DNA from: Betaproteobacteria bacterium | GTDB taxonomy: Bacteria > Pseudomonadota > Gammaproteobacteria > Burkholderiales > SG8-39 | Assembly (NCBI GenBank): GCA_022340285.1 | Contig: JAJDOG010000024.1 | Location: forward strand, 1 to 64,000 | Length of the DNA: 64,000 bases | Direction of reading: 5' to 3' | Shown: positions 31,941 to 40,641 of the stretch, one piece after another | Numbering within the stretch: position 1 is the first letter of the stretch | Layout: every line of letters starts with the position of its first letter | Translations under genes and position numbers: made by a program | The notes under the pieces: model-generated | Seen by the model: only the letters and a program-made list of their open reading frames with translations | Databases searched by the model: none | Told to the model about the DNA's origin: nothing

Positions 31941-33359
31941 TCAGCGCGGCGCGCCGCCCGTGACGAGGCCCGCGAGCGCCACGACGGCGTGGGTGAAGCA
32001 TTCGGCGGGCGCGCGCGTCAATCCGGCGCCGACCTGACCGACGCCCGGCTCCCGGTGCGCGATCCCCGTGTTGATTGCCGGGAGAATGCCCGTGTCCACG
32101 ACCTTGCGCACGTCAATGCCCGCGGGCGTCCCGGCGAATTCGAGCTGCGGGATGGTAAAGGCGGCGTTTTGCCCGAGCGTGATGTGCAGCATTTCCATCG
32201 TGTTCGCGAGCGCAAGCTGCGGCGTGCCGCCGACGAACTGCACGATCGCCGGCGCCGCGGCCATCGCGAATCCACCGATCCCGGCGGTCTCGGTGATCGC
32301 GCTGTCGCCAATGTCGCGCGCCGCGTCCGCACGCGTATACCCGGAGAAGTAAAGACCCTCCACCATGGGAGCGGGAGCGGTGAACCACGTGTCGCCGGTG
32401 CCGCTCACGCGAATGCCGAACTCGACGCCGTTGCGCGCCATCGTCGTGACCATGCTGCTCCCGGGCACCCCCCGCGCCGCGTCGAGCATGTTCTTGCACG
32501 CGGCCATGCTGACGTTGAGAAAGAAGAAGTCGTTGCCGACCACGAACTCCAGCGCGTCCGCAGCGTCGCGCGCGGAGATGCCGGCCTTCAGCGCGCCGAG
32601 CACGAGTTGCTTCATCAGGAGTCCGCTGGCCGCGACGTTTCGGTTGTGCATCTCGTCGCCCATGTGGAGCGCGCGCGCCATGAGCGGCTTCAACTCGATC
32701 GGACCGATCGCGTGCAAGGCAGCCTCGACCACCGGCGCGAGATGTGAGGCCATCCAGCGCAATCGGTCGAGCACTTCGGGGCTGTTCGCGCCGTAGCGGA
32801 GCACCTTGCCGAGTCCCTCGTTGAGATTGCTGTAGGTCATGTTGCCGTGACGCGCATTACGCACGATCCAGACCGGCATGGACGGGCTGATCACGCCGGC
32901 CATGGGGCCTACCGCACCGTGGTGATGACATGGTGCGAAACTGATCTCGCCCCGCCCGGCGATCTCGCGCGCCTCCTCGGCATCACGCGCCCAGCCTTCC
33001 AGCATCGCCGCGCCGATCACGGCTCCCTGCATCGGCCCGCACATGGTGTCCCAGCCGATCGGCGGCCCCGAATGCAGCAATGTGCGGCTCCCCATACCGC
33101 GAATGACTTCGCGCGCGATACCGATCCCCTCCAGCACGGGTTCCGCGTCCAGGTAGGCCGCAAAAGCCTGCCGGTTTGCATCTTCGACCACAGGATTGCC
33201 GACCAGGTTGGCGAGCGCGCGAACGACCTGCGCGTCACCGCCTGCCGGTGGCGACCATTGCACGCGAGTTACCGGGACACCTGCGGCAGCGATCGGATCG
33301 GCGAATGCGTCGATCCCGAGATTGACGACGGAGAGAGGATTGCCGATGAGGGTGCTCAT
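31941..33359 (-). CDS. DUF1116 / YlbE (AllG)-like protein
   Basis: NPLSVVNLGIDAFADPIAAAGVPVTRVQWSPPAGG; GPPIGWDTMCGPMQGAVIGA; APCHHHGAVGPMAGVISPSMPVWIV; directly follows fdrA with ATGA overlap. Confidence 0.88.
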   Translation of the reverse strand: MSTLIGNPLSVVNLGIDAFADPIAAAGVPVTRVQWSPPAGGDAQVVRALANLVGNPVVEDANRQAFAAYLDAEPVLEGIGIAREVIRGMGSRTLLHSGPPIGWDTMCGPMQGAVIGAAMLEGWARDAEEAREIAGRGEISFAPCHHHGAVGPMAGVISPSMPVWIVRNARHGNMTYSNLNEGLGKVLRYGANSPEVLDRLRWMASHLAPVVEAALHAIGPIELKPLMARALHMGDEMHNRNVAASGLLMKQLVLGALKAGISARDAADALEFVVGNDFFFLNVSMAACKNMLDAARGVPGSSMVTTMARNGVEFGIRVSGTGDTWFTAPAPMVEGLYFSGYTRADAARDIGDSAITETAGIGGFAMAAAPAIVQFVGGTPQLALANTMEMLHITLGQNAAFTIPQLEFAGTPAGIDVRKVVDTGILPAINTGIAHREPGVGQVGAGLTRAPAECFTHAVVALAGLVTGGAPR

Positions 33360-34945
33360 GCCTTTCTCCGTTTGCTTGCCGACCGACTCGGTGCGGCGGC
33401 GGTGCCGCGCTTGGCGATCGCGGCGGCGATGCGTATCGCGTCGGCGTTGCTCTGGCCCAGCACGACACCGGCGTCACGAAGTGTCGCCTCCTGGCGCGGA
33501 AGATCCTGCGGATCGTCGGCGGTGCCGCAGAGGAATGCGACGAACGCGATTTGACGCTTGCGGCGCTTGGCCGCGGCCTGCGCGGTGCGAATGGCGGGCA
33601 CCATTTCGGCGGACGGATCCGGGTGAGCGCCATGGCCCAGCACGACGTCGAGCACGATGACGGCGACCTCGGGATCTTCCGCCTCGCGCAGGATCCGGTC
33701 ATTTCGCAACCTGTGGTCGATCATCGGATGCGGCCGGCCACGCGTGAACTCGTCGGCACCGAGATCGATGACCGTGTGACCGTGGCTCGTCCAGGGGTTA
33801 CGAAGCGCGAACTTCTTGTGCACCGGTGCGTTCGACCAGACCTCGTCCCCAAGGGCCGCGCCGAGTAGCCAGGATGCTTCGTAGGCGAACGTGCCCCCGC
33901 TGTACAGGCCTCGCACACAGCGCTGGCCGCGCGCGAAGCGTGCCCGGAAGGGCGGTGCACGCGCTGCGGTGCGGCGCGCCGGCGCCCGACGCGCCGCAAG
34001 CGAAGTCGCGATACGGGCTGCATCCTCGAGCGTCCGGGCGTAGTGCAAGTTCCCGTCCTTTGCCGCGGGCGGCTCGGCGCCTACGAAGCATACGACGGTC
34101 GGCTTCCGGATCTTGCGGGCGGCGGCGAGGACATTGCGGGCGATGCTCGGAGCTGGCGGCTTGGAGACGAGCACCAGCACCCGGGTGCCCCGATCCCCGG
34201 CGAGCGCCTGGATTCCGGCGAGCATCGACACGCCGCCCACCGCTTCGGAGAGATCGCGGCCGCCCGTGCCGAGCGCGTGGGACACGCCCTGGCCATAGCG
34301 ATCGATGAGCGAGGTGATTTGCTGAAGTCCGGTCCCGGATGCGCCCACGCAGCCGATCACGCCACGGCGCACGACATTCGCGAAGGCGAGCGGGACGCCG
34401 TTCACGATCGCCGTCCCGCAGTCCGGGCCCATCACGAGGAGGTTCCGTGCCTGCGCGAGCGACTTGATCGCGACCTCGTCCTCGACCGAGACGCCATCGC
34501 TGAAGAGCATCACGTTCAGTCCGAGTCGCAGCGCCTTCATCGCCTCGGCCGCCGCATACTCGCCGGGCACCGAGACGAGCGCGAGATTTGATTGCGGTGC
34601 TGCGGCGATCGCCATGGCGGTCGAACGCGGCGCGACCGGTTCGGGTCCTCCGCCGTGCGCGGCCGGCGCCAGCGCACTCGTTGCAAGGCTTCGCTCGGCT
34701 TCGCCGAGCGCGCCGGCGAGCGCCTTGTCGCTCGTCGCCCGCACGACGATGAGCACGTCGCTCGGACGGGCATCGGTGTCGTCTGTCAGCAGACCGGTTT
34801 GGCGCAGAAGATCGACATTGCCCTCGGTCGCCATGACGAGCGACGCCTGCTCGACACCGGGCATCGCCGCGAGCGCGGCGGATAACTTCATGAGCGCGAT
34901 CGAATCGCGGTATGCGCCGCGAACGATTCGCGTGGCGGTGGCCAT
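33356..34945 (-). CDS. fdrA: FdrA (AllF)-like protein, acyl-CoA synthetase-type fold
   Basis: VVRGAYRDSIALMKLSAALAAMPGVEQASLVMAT; MGPDCGTAIVNGVPLAFANVVRRGVIGCVGASGTGLQQITSLIDRYGQGVSHALGTGGRDLSEAVGG. Confidence 0.88.
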   Translation of the reverse strand: MATATRIVRGAYRDSIALMKLSAALAAMPGVEQASLVMATEGNVDLLRQTGLLTDDTDARPSDVLIVVRATSDKALAGALGEAERSLATSALAPAAHGGGPEPVAPRSTAMAIAAAPQSNLALVSVPGEYAAAEAMKALRLGLNVMLFSDGVSVEDEVAIKSLAQARNLLVMGPDCGTAIVNGVPLAFANVVRRGVIGCVGASGTGLQQITSLIDRYGQGVSHALGTGGRDLSEAVGGVSMLAGIQALAGDRGTRVLVLVSKPPAPSIARNVLAAARKIRKPTVVCFVGAEPPAAKDGNLHYARTLEDAARIATSLAARRAPARRTAARAPPFRARFARGQRCVRGLYSGGTFAYEASWLLGAALGDEVWSNAPVHKKFALRNPWTSHGHTVIDLGADEFTRGRPHPMIDHRLRNDRILREAEDPEVAVIVLDVVLGHGAHPDPSAEMVPAIRTAQAAAKRRKRQIAFVAFLCGTADDPQDLPRQEATLRDAGVVLGQSNADAIRIAAAIAKRGTAAAPSRSASKRRKA

Positions 34946-34979
34946 GACTGTACTCCCTGGTTATCCCTGTCCGCTTCGC

Positions 34980-35732
34980 CTACTTGCCGGACCAGTGCAC
35001 GAACCGCTTCTCCATCAGGAGAAACAGCAGATTGAGGCCGTACCCGAGCGCGCCTGCCGCGAAGATCGCCGCGTACATGTCGGGCATCTCGAAGAGCTGC
35101 TGGGCCTCGAACACGCGCTGGCCAAGGCCGTCGGTGGAGCCGATGAACATCTCCGCAACCACGACGATCACCAGCGCAAGCGATACCCCGTTGCGCAAGC
35201 CCACGAAGGTCTGCGGCAGCGACTCTAGCAGCATCACGTCCGTGAGCACCCGAAACCGCGTCGCGCCCATCACCTTGGCGGCGAGCAGCCGGGTCTTGCG
35301 GGCGTTCATGACGCCGTACGCGACGTTGAACAGGATCACCAGCGCCGCGCCGAATGCCGCGACCAGGATCTTGGTCAGATCGCCGACGCCGAAGATCACC
35401 AGGAAGAGCGGAAACATGGCCGAGGCCGGCGTCGAGCGGAAGAAGTCGATCACGAATTCGACCGACCGGTAGATCCGCTCGTTCGATCCCAGCGCGACGC
35501 CGATCGGAATCGCGATCACCGCCGCGATCGCGGTCGCATAAGCGGTCCGCTCGACCGTGCGCCAGAAATCGTAGCCGAGCTTTCCGCCGGCCATTCCCTT
35601 CACCAGCGCGGCGAAGGCGGCCTCCGGGGGAGGCAGCAGCACCGGGTCGACCACTCGCGCCCACACGGCCAGATACCAGACAACGATCAGGCCGGCGACC
35701 CCGACGAGCGGCAGGAGCGATTCGCGTTTCAT
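34980..35732 (-). CDS. ABC transporter permease, SsuC/TauC/NrtB type
   Basis: Multiple TM segments; AFGAALVILFNVAYGVMNARKTRLLAAKVMGATRFRVLTDVMLLESLPQTFVGLRNGVSLALVIVVVAEMF. Confidence 0.92.
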   Translation of the reverse strand: MKRESLLPLVGVAGLIVVWYLAVWARVVDPVLLPPPEAAFAALVKGMAGGKLGYDFWRTVERTAYATAIAAVIAIPIGVALGSNERIYRSVEFVIDFFRSTPASAMFPLFLVIFGVGDLTKILVAAFGAALVILFNVAYGVMNARKTRLLAAKVMGATRFRVLTDVMLLESLPQTFVGLRNGVSLALVIVVVAEMFIGSTDGLGQRVFEAQQLFEMPDMYAAIFAAGALGYGLNLLFLLMEKRFVHWSGK

Positions 35733-35742
35733 GGGTGCACGC

Positions 35743-36564
35743 TCATGCCTTGCGCACTTCGCGCTGGAAGATCTCCAGGCAGTGGCCCTTCAGGTGAACG
35801 TACGCCGGATCGGACAGCGTCTCGTCGCTGCGCGGGCGCGGCAGAAGCACGTCGGGGAAGGCGGCGATCGTCGCCGGGCGGCGCGAAAGAAGCAGCACGC
35901 GATCGGCGAGATACACCGCCTCTTCCAGGTCGTGCGATACCAGCACCATCGTCGTGCGGGTCTCGTTGAACACGCGCTGGAGCTGATCGCGCATGAACAG
36001 CGTCATCTCGTAGTCGAGCGCCGAGAACGGCTCGTCCAGGAACAGCACCTCGGGATCGACCACCAGCGCGCGCATGATCGACACCAGCTGCTGCTGTCCG
36101 CCGGAAAGCTCGTACGGGTAGCGCGTCAGGTCGATCTTCACGCCGAGGTGCGCGACCAGCCGGTCGACGCGCCGCGCGCGCTCCGCCGCGTCCATCTTCG
36201 CGATCTTGAGCGGGTACTCGATGTTCTTCCACGCCGACATCCACGGAAAGAGCGCCTCGCGGTAGTTCTGGAAGACGTACCCGATCTTGGTCTCGCGGAG
36301 CGGCTTGCCGCCGAAGAGGATCGTCCCCGCGTCAGCCGGGATCAGGCCGGCAATCAGGTTGATCAGCGTCGACTTGCCGCACCCGTTCGGCCCGAACACC
36401 GATACAAACCTGCCGCGCGGCACGTCGAGGTCGAAGTTGTCGTAGACGGGCGCGCCCTGGAAGCACTTCGTCAGGCCGCGGATCGTGATGTGCACGGGCT
36501 CGGCCGCAGGCCGCTCCGAGCGATCCGTCGCACCGCTTGCCTTCGCCGTCGCGGCCTGCCCCAT
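35743..36564 (-). CDS. ABC transporter ATP-binding protein, SsuB/TauB/NrtD type
   Basis: Walker A FGPNGCGKSTLINLIAGL; YELSGGQQQLVSIMRALVVDPEVLFLDEPFSALD. Confidence 0.95.
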   Translation of the reverse strand: MGQAATAKASGATDRSERPAAEPVHITIRGLTKCFQGAPVYDNFDLDVPRGRFVSVFGPNGCGKSTLINLIAGLIPADAGTILFGGKPLRETKIGYVFQNYREALFPWMSAWKNIEYPLKIAKMDAAERARRVDRLVAHLGVKIDLTRYPYELSGGQQQLVSIMRALVVDPEVLFLDEPFSALDYEMTLFMRDQLQRVFNETRTTMVLVSHDLEEAVYLADRVLLLSRRPATIAAFPDVLLPRPRSDETLSDPAYVHLKGHCLEIFQREVRKA

Positions 36565-36583
36565 CGCCCGCCTCTCGCCGGGC

Positions 36584-37567
36584 CTAGAAATGGTAGAGAT
36601 ACTTGGTGACGTCCACCTTTTGCGACAGGATGCCGCTCGCGGTCGAGAAGTCGATGAATTTCTGGAACTCGGCCTTGTTCCCCGCGGTGAGGTCCGTGAT
36701 CTTGGTGAACTTCACCAGCGGGACCGTCGCGACCACCGAGTCGGGCGTGAACGTGTTCTTCGCGAGGTACTTGCGCGCCTCCTGCGGGCTCGTGTTGATG
36801 AAGTCGATTGCCTTGAGCCAGGCCGCGGTGTAGCGCTTCGCCACGTCCGTGCGGTTCTTGATGAAATCCGAGGAGATCACGCCGCCCGCGATCCACGCGA
36901 GCGCCTTGGGGTCGCCGAGGATGTACTTCGCGATCACGCCGGCCTCCAACGTGGTCGCGACGCCGTTCGCGCGCATGACCGACGCGTTGGGCTCGAGCGT
37001 ATAGCCCGCGTCGAAAGTCCCGGCGGTCATCGCGTTGATGTGCTGGCCCATGTCGAGCTGGTCGAGCGTGTAGTCGCCCTCCTTGAGCCCGACTGCGGCA
37101 AGGACCGCCTTGGCCATCGTCACGTTCGCCGGCCCCGGCGCCGACATGATCTTCATGCCCTTCAGGTCGGCGAGCGAATTCGCCTTCACGCCCTTGCGCA
37201 CGACGAACTGCTCCATCTGGTACTGGGCATTCTGCGCGTTGATCGAGATGTACATCGCGACGCCCGGTTTCTTCAGGTCCGCGTTCATGCCCTCGATCGT
37301 CACGAGCACGGCCGATGCGTCGATCTGGTTGGTGATCAGCCCAGCGACGTTCGGCGGGCCGCCGATCAGTCGGACCATCTCCACATCGATCCCGGCGTCC
37401 TTGAAGAACCCGCGATCCCGCGCCACGAAGTATGGCAGCGAAGAACTGACCGGAAACACTCCGACCTTCACCTTGTCGAGCGCCTGCGCGCCCACCGGCC
37501 AGAAGAAAGCTGATACCACCACTGCGGCGGCGGCCAGCCGCCCGAAGATCCCTTTCGCCTTGCTCAT
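36584..37567 (-). CDS. ABC transporter substrate-binding protein, NMT1/SsuA-like
   Basis: Signal peptide; VKVGVFPVSSSLPYFVARDRGFFKDAGIDVEMVRLIGGPPNVAGLITNQIDAS. Confidence 0.92.
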   Translation of the reverse strand: MSKAKGIFGRLAAAAVVVSAFFWPVGAQALDKVKVGVFPVSSSLPYFVARDRGFFKDAGIDVEMVRLIGGPPNVAGLITNQIDASAVLVTIEGMNADLKKPGVAMYISINAQNAQYQMEQFVVRKGVKANSLADLKGMKIMSAPGPANVTMAKAVLAAVGLKEGDYTLDQLDMGQHINAMTAGTFDAGYTLEPNASVMRANGVATTLEAGVIAKYILGDPKALAWIAGGVISSDFIKNRTDVAKRYTAAWLKAIDFINTSPQEARKYLAKNTFTPDSVVATVPLVKFTKITDLTAGNKAEFQKFIDFSTASGILSQKVDVTKYLYHF

Positions 37568-37625
37568 GTCAGTTCCTCCGCTGTTGAGAGTTCACGACTT
37601 GCCTGCTCGATTGCCGGGCATGCGC

Positions 37626-38720
37626 TCATTCACCGACGTCCACGACCGCGATCACCGGGCCGCCACCGTGCGGGCCCTGGTGCATCGCGTCGACCGAGAC
37701 GAACACCGCCGGATCGCCGATCGCGGCCGCGGCGATGCCGCCGACCGCCGCCTTCGAGTGTCGGTGATGATGCACGTCCGAATCGTCCAGCATGATCTGC
37801 CGCCGGCCGCGCAGCTTGCCGCGATGGTCGGCTTCGCACTTCATGAAGCAGTTGACGAGCCGCGACCCGAGGTCCTCGGCACGCGGCCGTTCCGGCAGGT
37901 CGAGGCCGGCATTGCGAATCGCCGCGTAGATCCCGTCGATATCGAGTGCGTCGCGCATCACCCCGTGACCGATCCGGTAGCGTCCGCCGGCGCCTGACTT
38001 GTTGCCGAGCAGCACGATCTGCGCGGCGTCGAGTTCCACGCCCGAGGAGCAGGAGGCGACCGACGAATACAGATCGAGGTCCCTGCAGATCTGCTCGGCC
38101 TTCGGCATCGCGATCTCGCCCAGCGCCACCGCGATGCCGAGGCCGGTCGTGCCGTTCGATACCCCCATCGAGTCGTGCACCTCGCAGGCGACGGTGTTGC
38201 CGCGCTGCTGGGCATCCTGGATCGAGTCGATCGTGAGCAGCGGCGTCTTGGTCTGCACGTAGTGCACGTCCTTCGGGTTCGAGATACCTGCCGCGCGCAT
38301 TGCGAGACGCACCCCCTCGGCCACCTTCTCGACCATCGCCGGGCGTCCGATGTCCTCGGGCAGGATGGTCGGGCTCATCGCGGTGCCGATCACGAGCCGG
38401 TCCTTGTTCTGCGGGCCCGTCTTCGCGTTCGCGGCGAACACCGTCGCGTGCGGCGTGATCACCCCGTCGCAGCCCCCCGACCACACCATGGGGATCGCTT
38501 TCACCTCGCGCTCGGAGCGCGTGCCGAGCCGAAGCAGCACGGCGCGAAACGCCTGGTCCGCCAGGATACGCGTGAAGTCGTTGACCCCGCCGTTGCCTTC
38601 GGTCTTGCCGATGACCGCCGCCACCTCGTCGGCCGTGAACCGGCCCTCGCGAATACAGTTCTCCAGCCCGGACGCATCCTGCACACTCTTCAGCTCGACC
38701 TTCGCGACTTCAATGGCCAT
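37626..38720 (-). CDS. Ring-opening amidohydrolase, cyanuric acid hydrolase (AtzD)/barbiturase family; substrate not assigned
   Basis: Three internal repeats, each with Lys and Ser motifs: IGKTEGNGG / [23 protein letters not shown] / [77 protein letters not shown]. Confidence 0.93.
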   Translation of the reverse strand: MAIEVAKVELKSVQDASGLENCIREGRFTADEVAAVIGKTEGNGGVNDFTRILADQAFRAVLLRLGTRSEREVKAIPMVWSGGCDGVITPHATVFAANAKTGPQNKDRLVIGTAMSPTILPEDIGRPAMVEKVAEGVRLAMRAAGISNPKDVHYVQTKTPLLTIDSIQDAQQRGNTVACEVHDSMGVSNGTTGLGIAVALGEIAMPKAEQICRDLDLYSSVASCSSGVELDAAQIVLLGNKSGAGGRYRIGHGVMRDALDIDGIYAAIRNAGLDLPERPRAEDLGSRLVNCFMKCEADHRGKLRGRRQIMLDDSDVHHHRHSKAAVGGIAAAAIGDPAVFVSVDAMHQGPHGGGPVIAVVDVGE

Positions 38721-38733
38721 CCGATGTCCTTCG

Positions 38734-40623
38734 TCACATCCGCGGCGCGAACTCGCCGCGCAGCATCTTCTCGTACCCGGGCCCGCGATCGACCATTGGC
38801 GGTTGCCCCTCGCGCGCCGCGCGCAGCCCGGCGCGAAGCTTCTCGGTCGCCGCGATGTCTATCGTCGCCTCCTCGCCATCCCGGGTGAGCACGACGCCAT
38901 AGTCCGCGCGCGCCGCCTCCGGGGAGACCTTACCCTGCAGCACATCGCGCTGCACGAGCTCTGGCTCGCGCTCGAGCGGATCGCCCCAGCCTCCGCCACC
39001 GGTCGTGACCACGCGCATCACCTGCCCGGCCGCCAGCGGCTCGCCGTCCACCAGGCCACCGAGATCCTTCGCCCTGCCGTGGAGATCCACGGTGACGCAG
39101 AACGGCTTGCCGGCCTTGCCGCCGTTCAGCCCGTAGCAGCCGAGGCGAACGCGGTCCGCCGTCACGATCGTGTGGCAATCGACGAGCACGCGATAGTGCT
39201 TCTCGTAGCCTAGACCGCCGCGCCGCTGGCCCGCGCCGCCGGAGTCGGTCGCGAGGGCGAGCTTCTCGACGATCACCGGGAAGCGGTTCTCGGTGAACTC
39301 TGCGGGCTGATTGCGCGAGTCGGGGACGATGTGGATCACGTCGGAGCCGTCGGCATAGAACCGGCCGCCGCTGCCGCCACCCAGCACCTCGCGCGAAAGG
39401 AAGGGCTTGCCTTGCGCGTCATTTCCATAGAAGCCGGTGTAGCGGATCGTTTCCTGATCGGCTGGCATGCGTCCTCCCACCGCCTGGGCGACGACGCCGG
39501 CGAGCAGCCCGAGCGAGCGCAGCAGCACGAACGACCGAGCGTTGGTCGCGGCCGGCCACTCCGGTGTGATCAGCGTGCCCTTGGGCGGAAACACGACTTC
39601 GAACACTTCGCATACGCCCTCGTTCACGAAGATCTCGGCGGCGCGCTCGGGCGAGTCGGCGAGGCTGCGCAGCACCGGGGCGATCCACTTGATCAGGAAC
39701 GCCCCGTCGGCGTAGTCGGCCGGCCAGTTGATCGGTCCGGACGACTGCGGTGCCGTGCCGCTGAAGTCCAGCGTGATTCGATCGCCGCGCTTGGTCATCC
39801 TGAGCGCGAGCTTGTGCAGCTTCGGATCGGTGACGCCATCGTGCTCGACGAAGTCCTCCCATGCGTACTCGCCGTCGGCGATCTTCGGCAGGAGCTCGTT
39901 CACGTAGATGTCGCGGCACTTGTCGAGGATTGCCTGGAAGCAGGCCTCGACCGTGTCGGTACCGAACCGCGCGAACAGCTCCTCCAGACGCTCCGCGCCC
40001 ATCACGATCGCCTGCATCTCCGAGTCGAGGTCGGCTTCCAGCATTTCCGGCACGCGTGTGTTGCGACGGATGATCTTGAGGGCATCCTCGTTTCGCTTGC
40101 CCTCGCTGTAGAGCTTGATCGGGGGGATCGCGAGACCTTCCTCGAACACCGTCACCGCGGTGCCAGGCATCGATCCGGGGACCCGGCCGCCGATGTCGTC
40201 GTGATGTCCGAAAGCCTGGATGTATGCGACCACCGCACCGTCGTGGAACACCGGCACCGTCGAGCAGATGTCAGGCAGGTGTCCGATCGAGCCCTCGGTG
40301 AGATAGGTGTCGTTCATCAGGAAGACATCGCCCGGCCGCATGGTCTCGGGCGGGAAATCGCGCACCACGGCATTCGGCATGGCCGAATACGAGCGCCCGG
40401 TCAGCTTGCGGCAATAGCGGTCGAAGACCCCGACGCGATAGTCGTGCGCCTCGCGGATCATCGGCGATCGCGCGGTGCGCTCGATCGCGAACTCGATCTC
40501 GCGCTCGATCGAGTTGAGCGTGCCTTCGACGATCTGCAGCACGATCGGATCGACCTCGACTGGCTGCGTCCGCGCGGGCGGCGTGGGCCAGGGTTTGCGC
40601 TCGGTGGAAGCGCGCGTGGACAT
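38734..40623 (-). CDS. hyuB: Hydantoinase B/oxoprolinase family protein
   Basis: [129 protein letters not shown]. Confidence 0.95.
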   Translation of the reverse strand: MSTRASTERKPWPTPPARTQPVEVDPIVLQIVEGTLNSIEREIEFAIERTARSPMIREAHDYRVGVFDRYCRKLTGRSYSAMPNAVVRDFPPETMRPGDVFLMNDTYLTEGSIGHLPDICSTVPVFHDGAVVAYIQAFGHHDDIGGRVPGSMPGTAVTVFEEGLAIPPIKLYSEGKRNEDALKIIRRNTRVPEMLEADLDSEMQAIVMGAERLEELFARFGTDTVEACFQAILDKCRDIYVNELLPKIADGEYAWEDFVEHDGVTDPKLHKLALRMTKRGDRITLDFSGTAPQSSGPINWPADYADGAFLIKWIAPVLRSLADSPERAAEIFVNEGVCEVFEVVFPPKGTLITPEWPAATNARSFVLLRSLGLLAGVVAQAVGGRMPADQETIRYTGFYGNDAQGKPFLSREVLGGGSGGRFYADGSDVIHIVPDSRNQPAEFTENRFPVIVEKLALATDSGGAGQRRGGLGYEKHYRVLVDCHTIVTADRVRLGCYGLNGGKAGKPFCVTVDLHGRAKDLGGLVDGEPLAAGQVMRVVTTGGGGWGDPLEREPELVQRDVLQGKVSPEAARADYGVVLTRDGEEATIDIAATEKLRAGLRAAREGQPPMVDRGPGYEKMLRGEFAPRM

Positions 40624-40641
40624 TTCAGCTCCTCCGGTTCG

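Noticed and set aside
37626-38720. Specific call as cyanuric acid hydrolase or barbiturase
   Set aside because: Family is clear but the motifs do not separate these activities by eye, and the gene context fits neither classical pathway.
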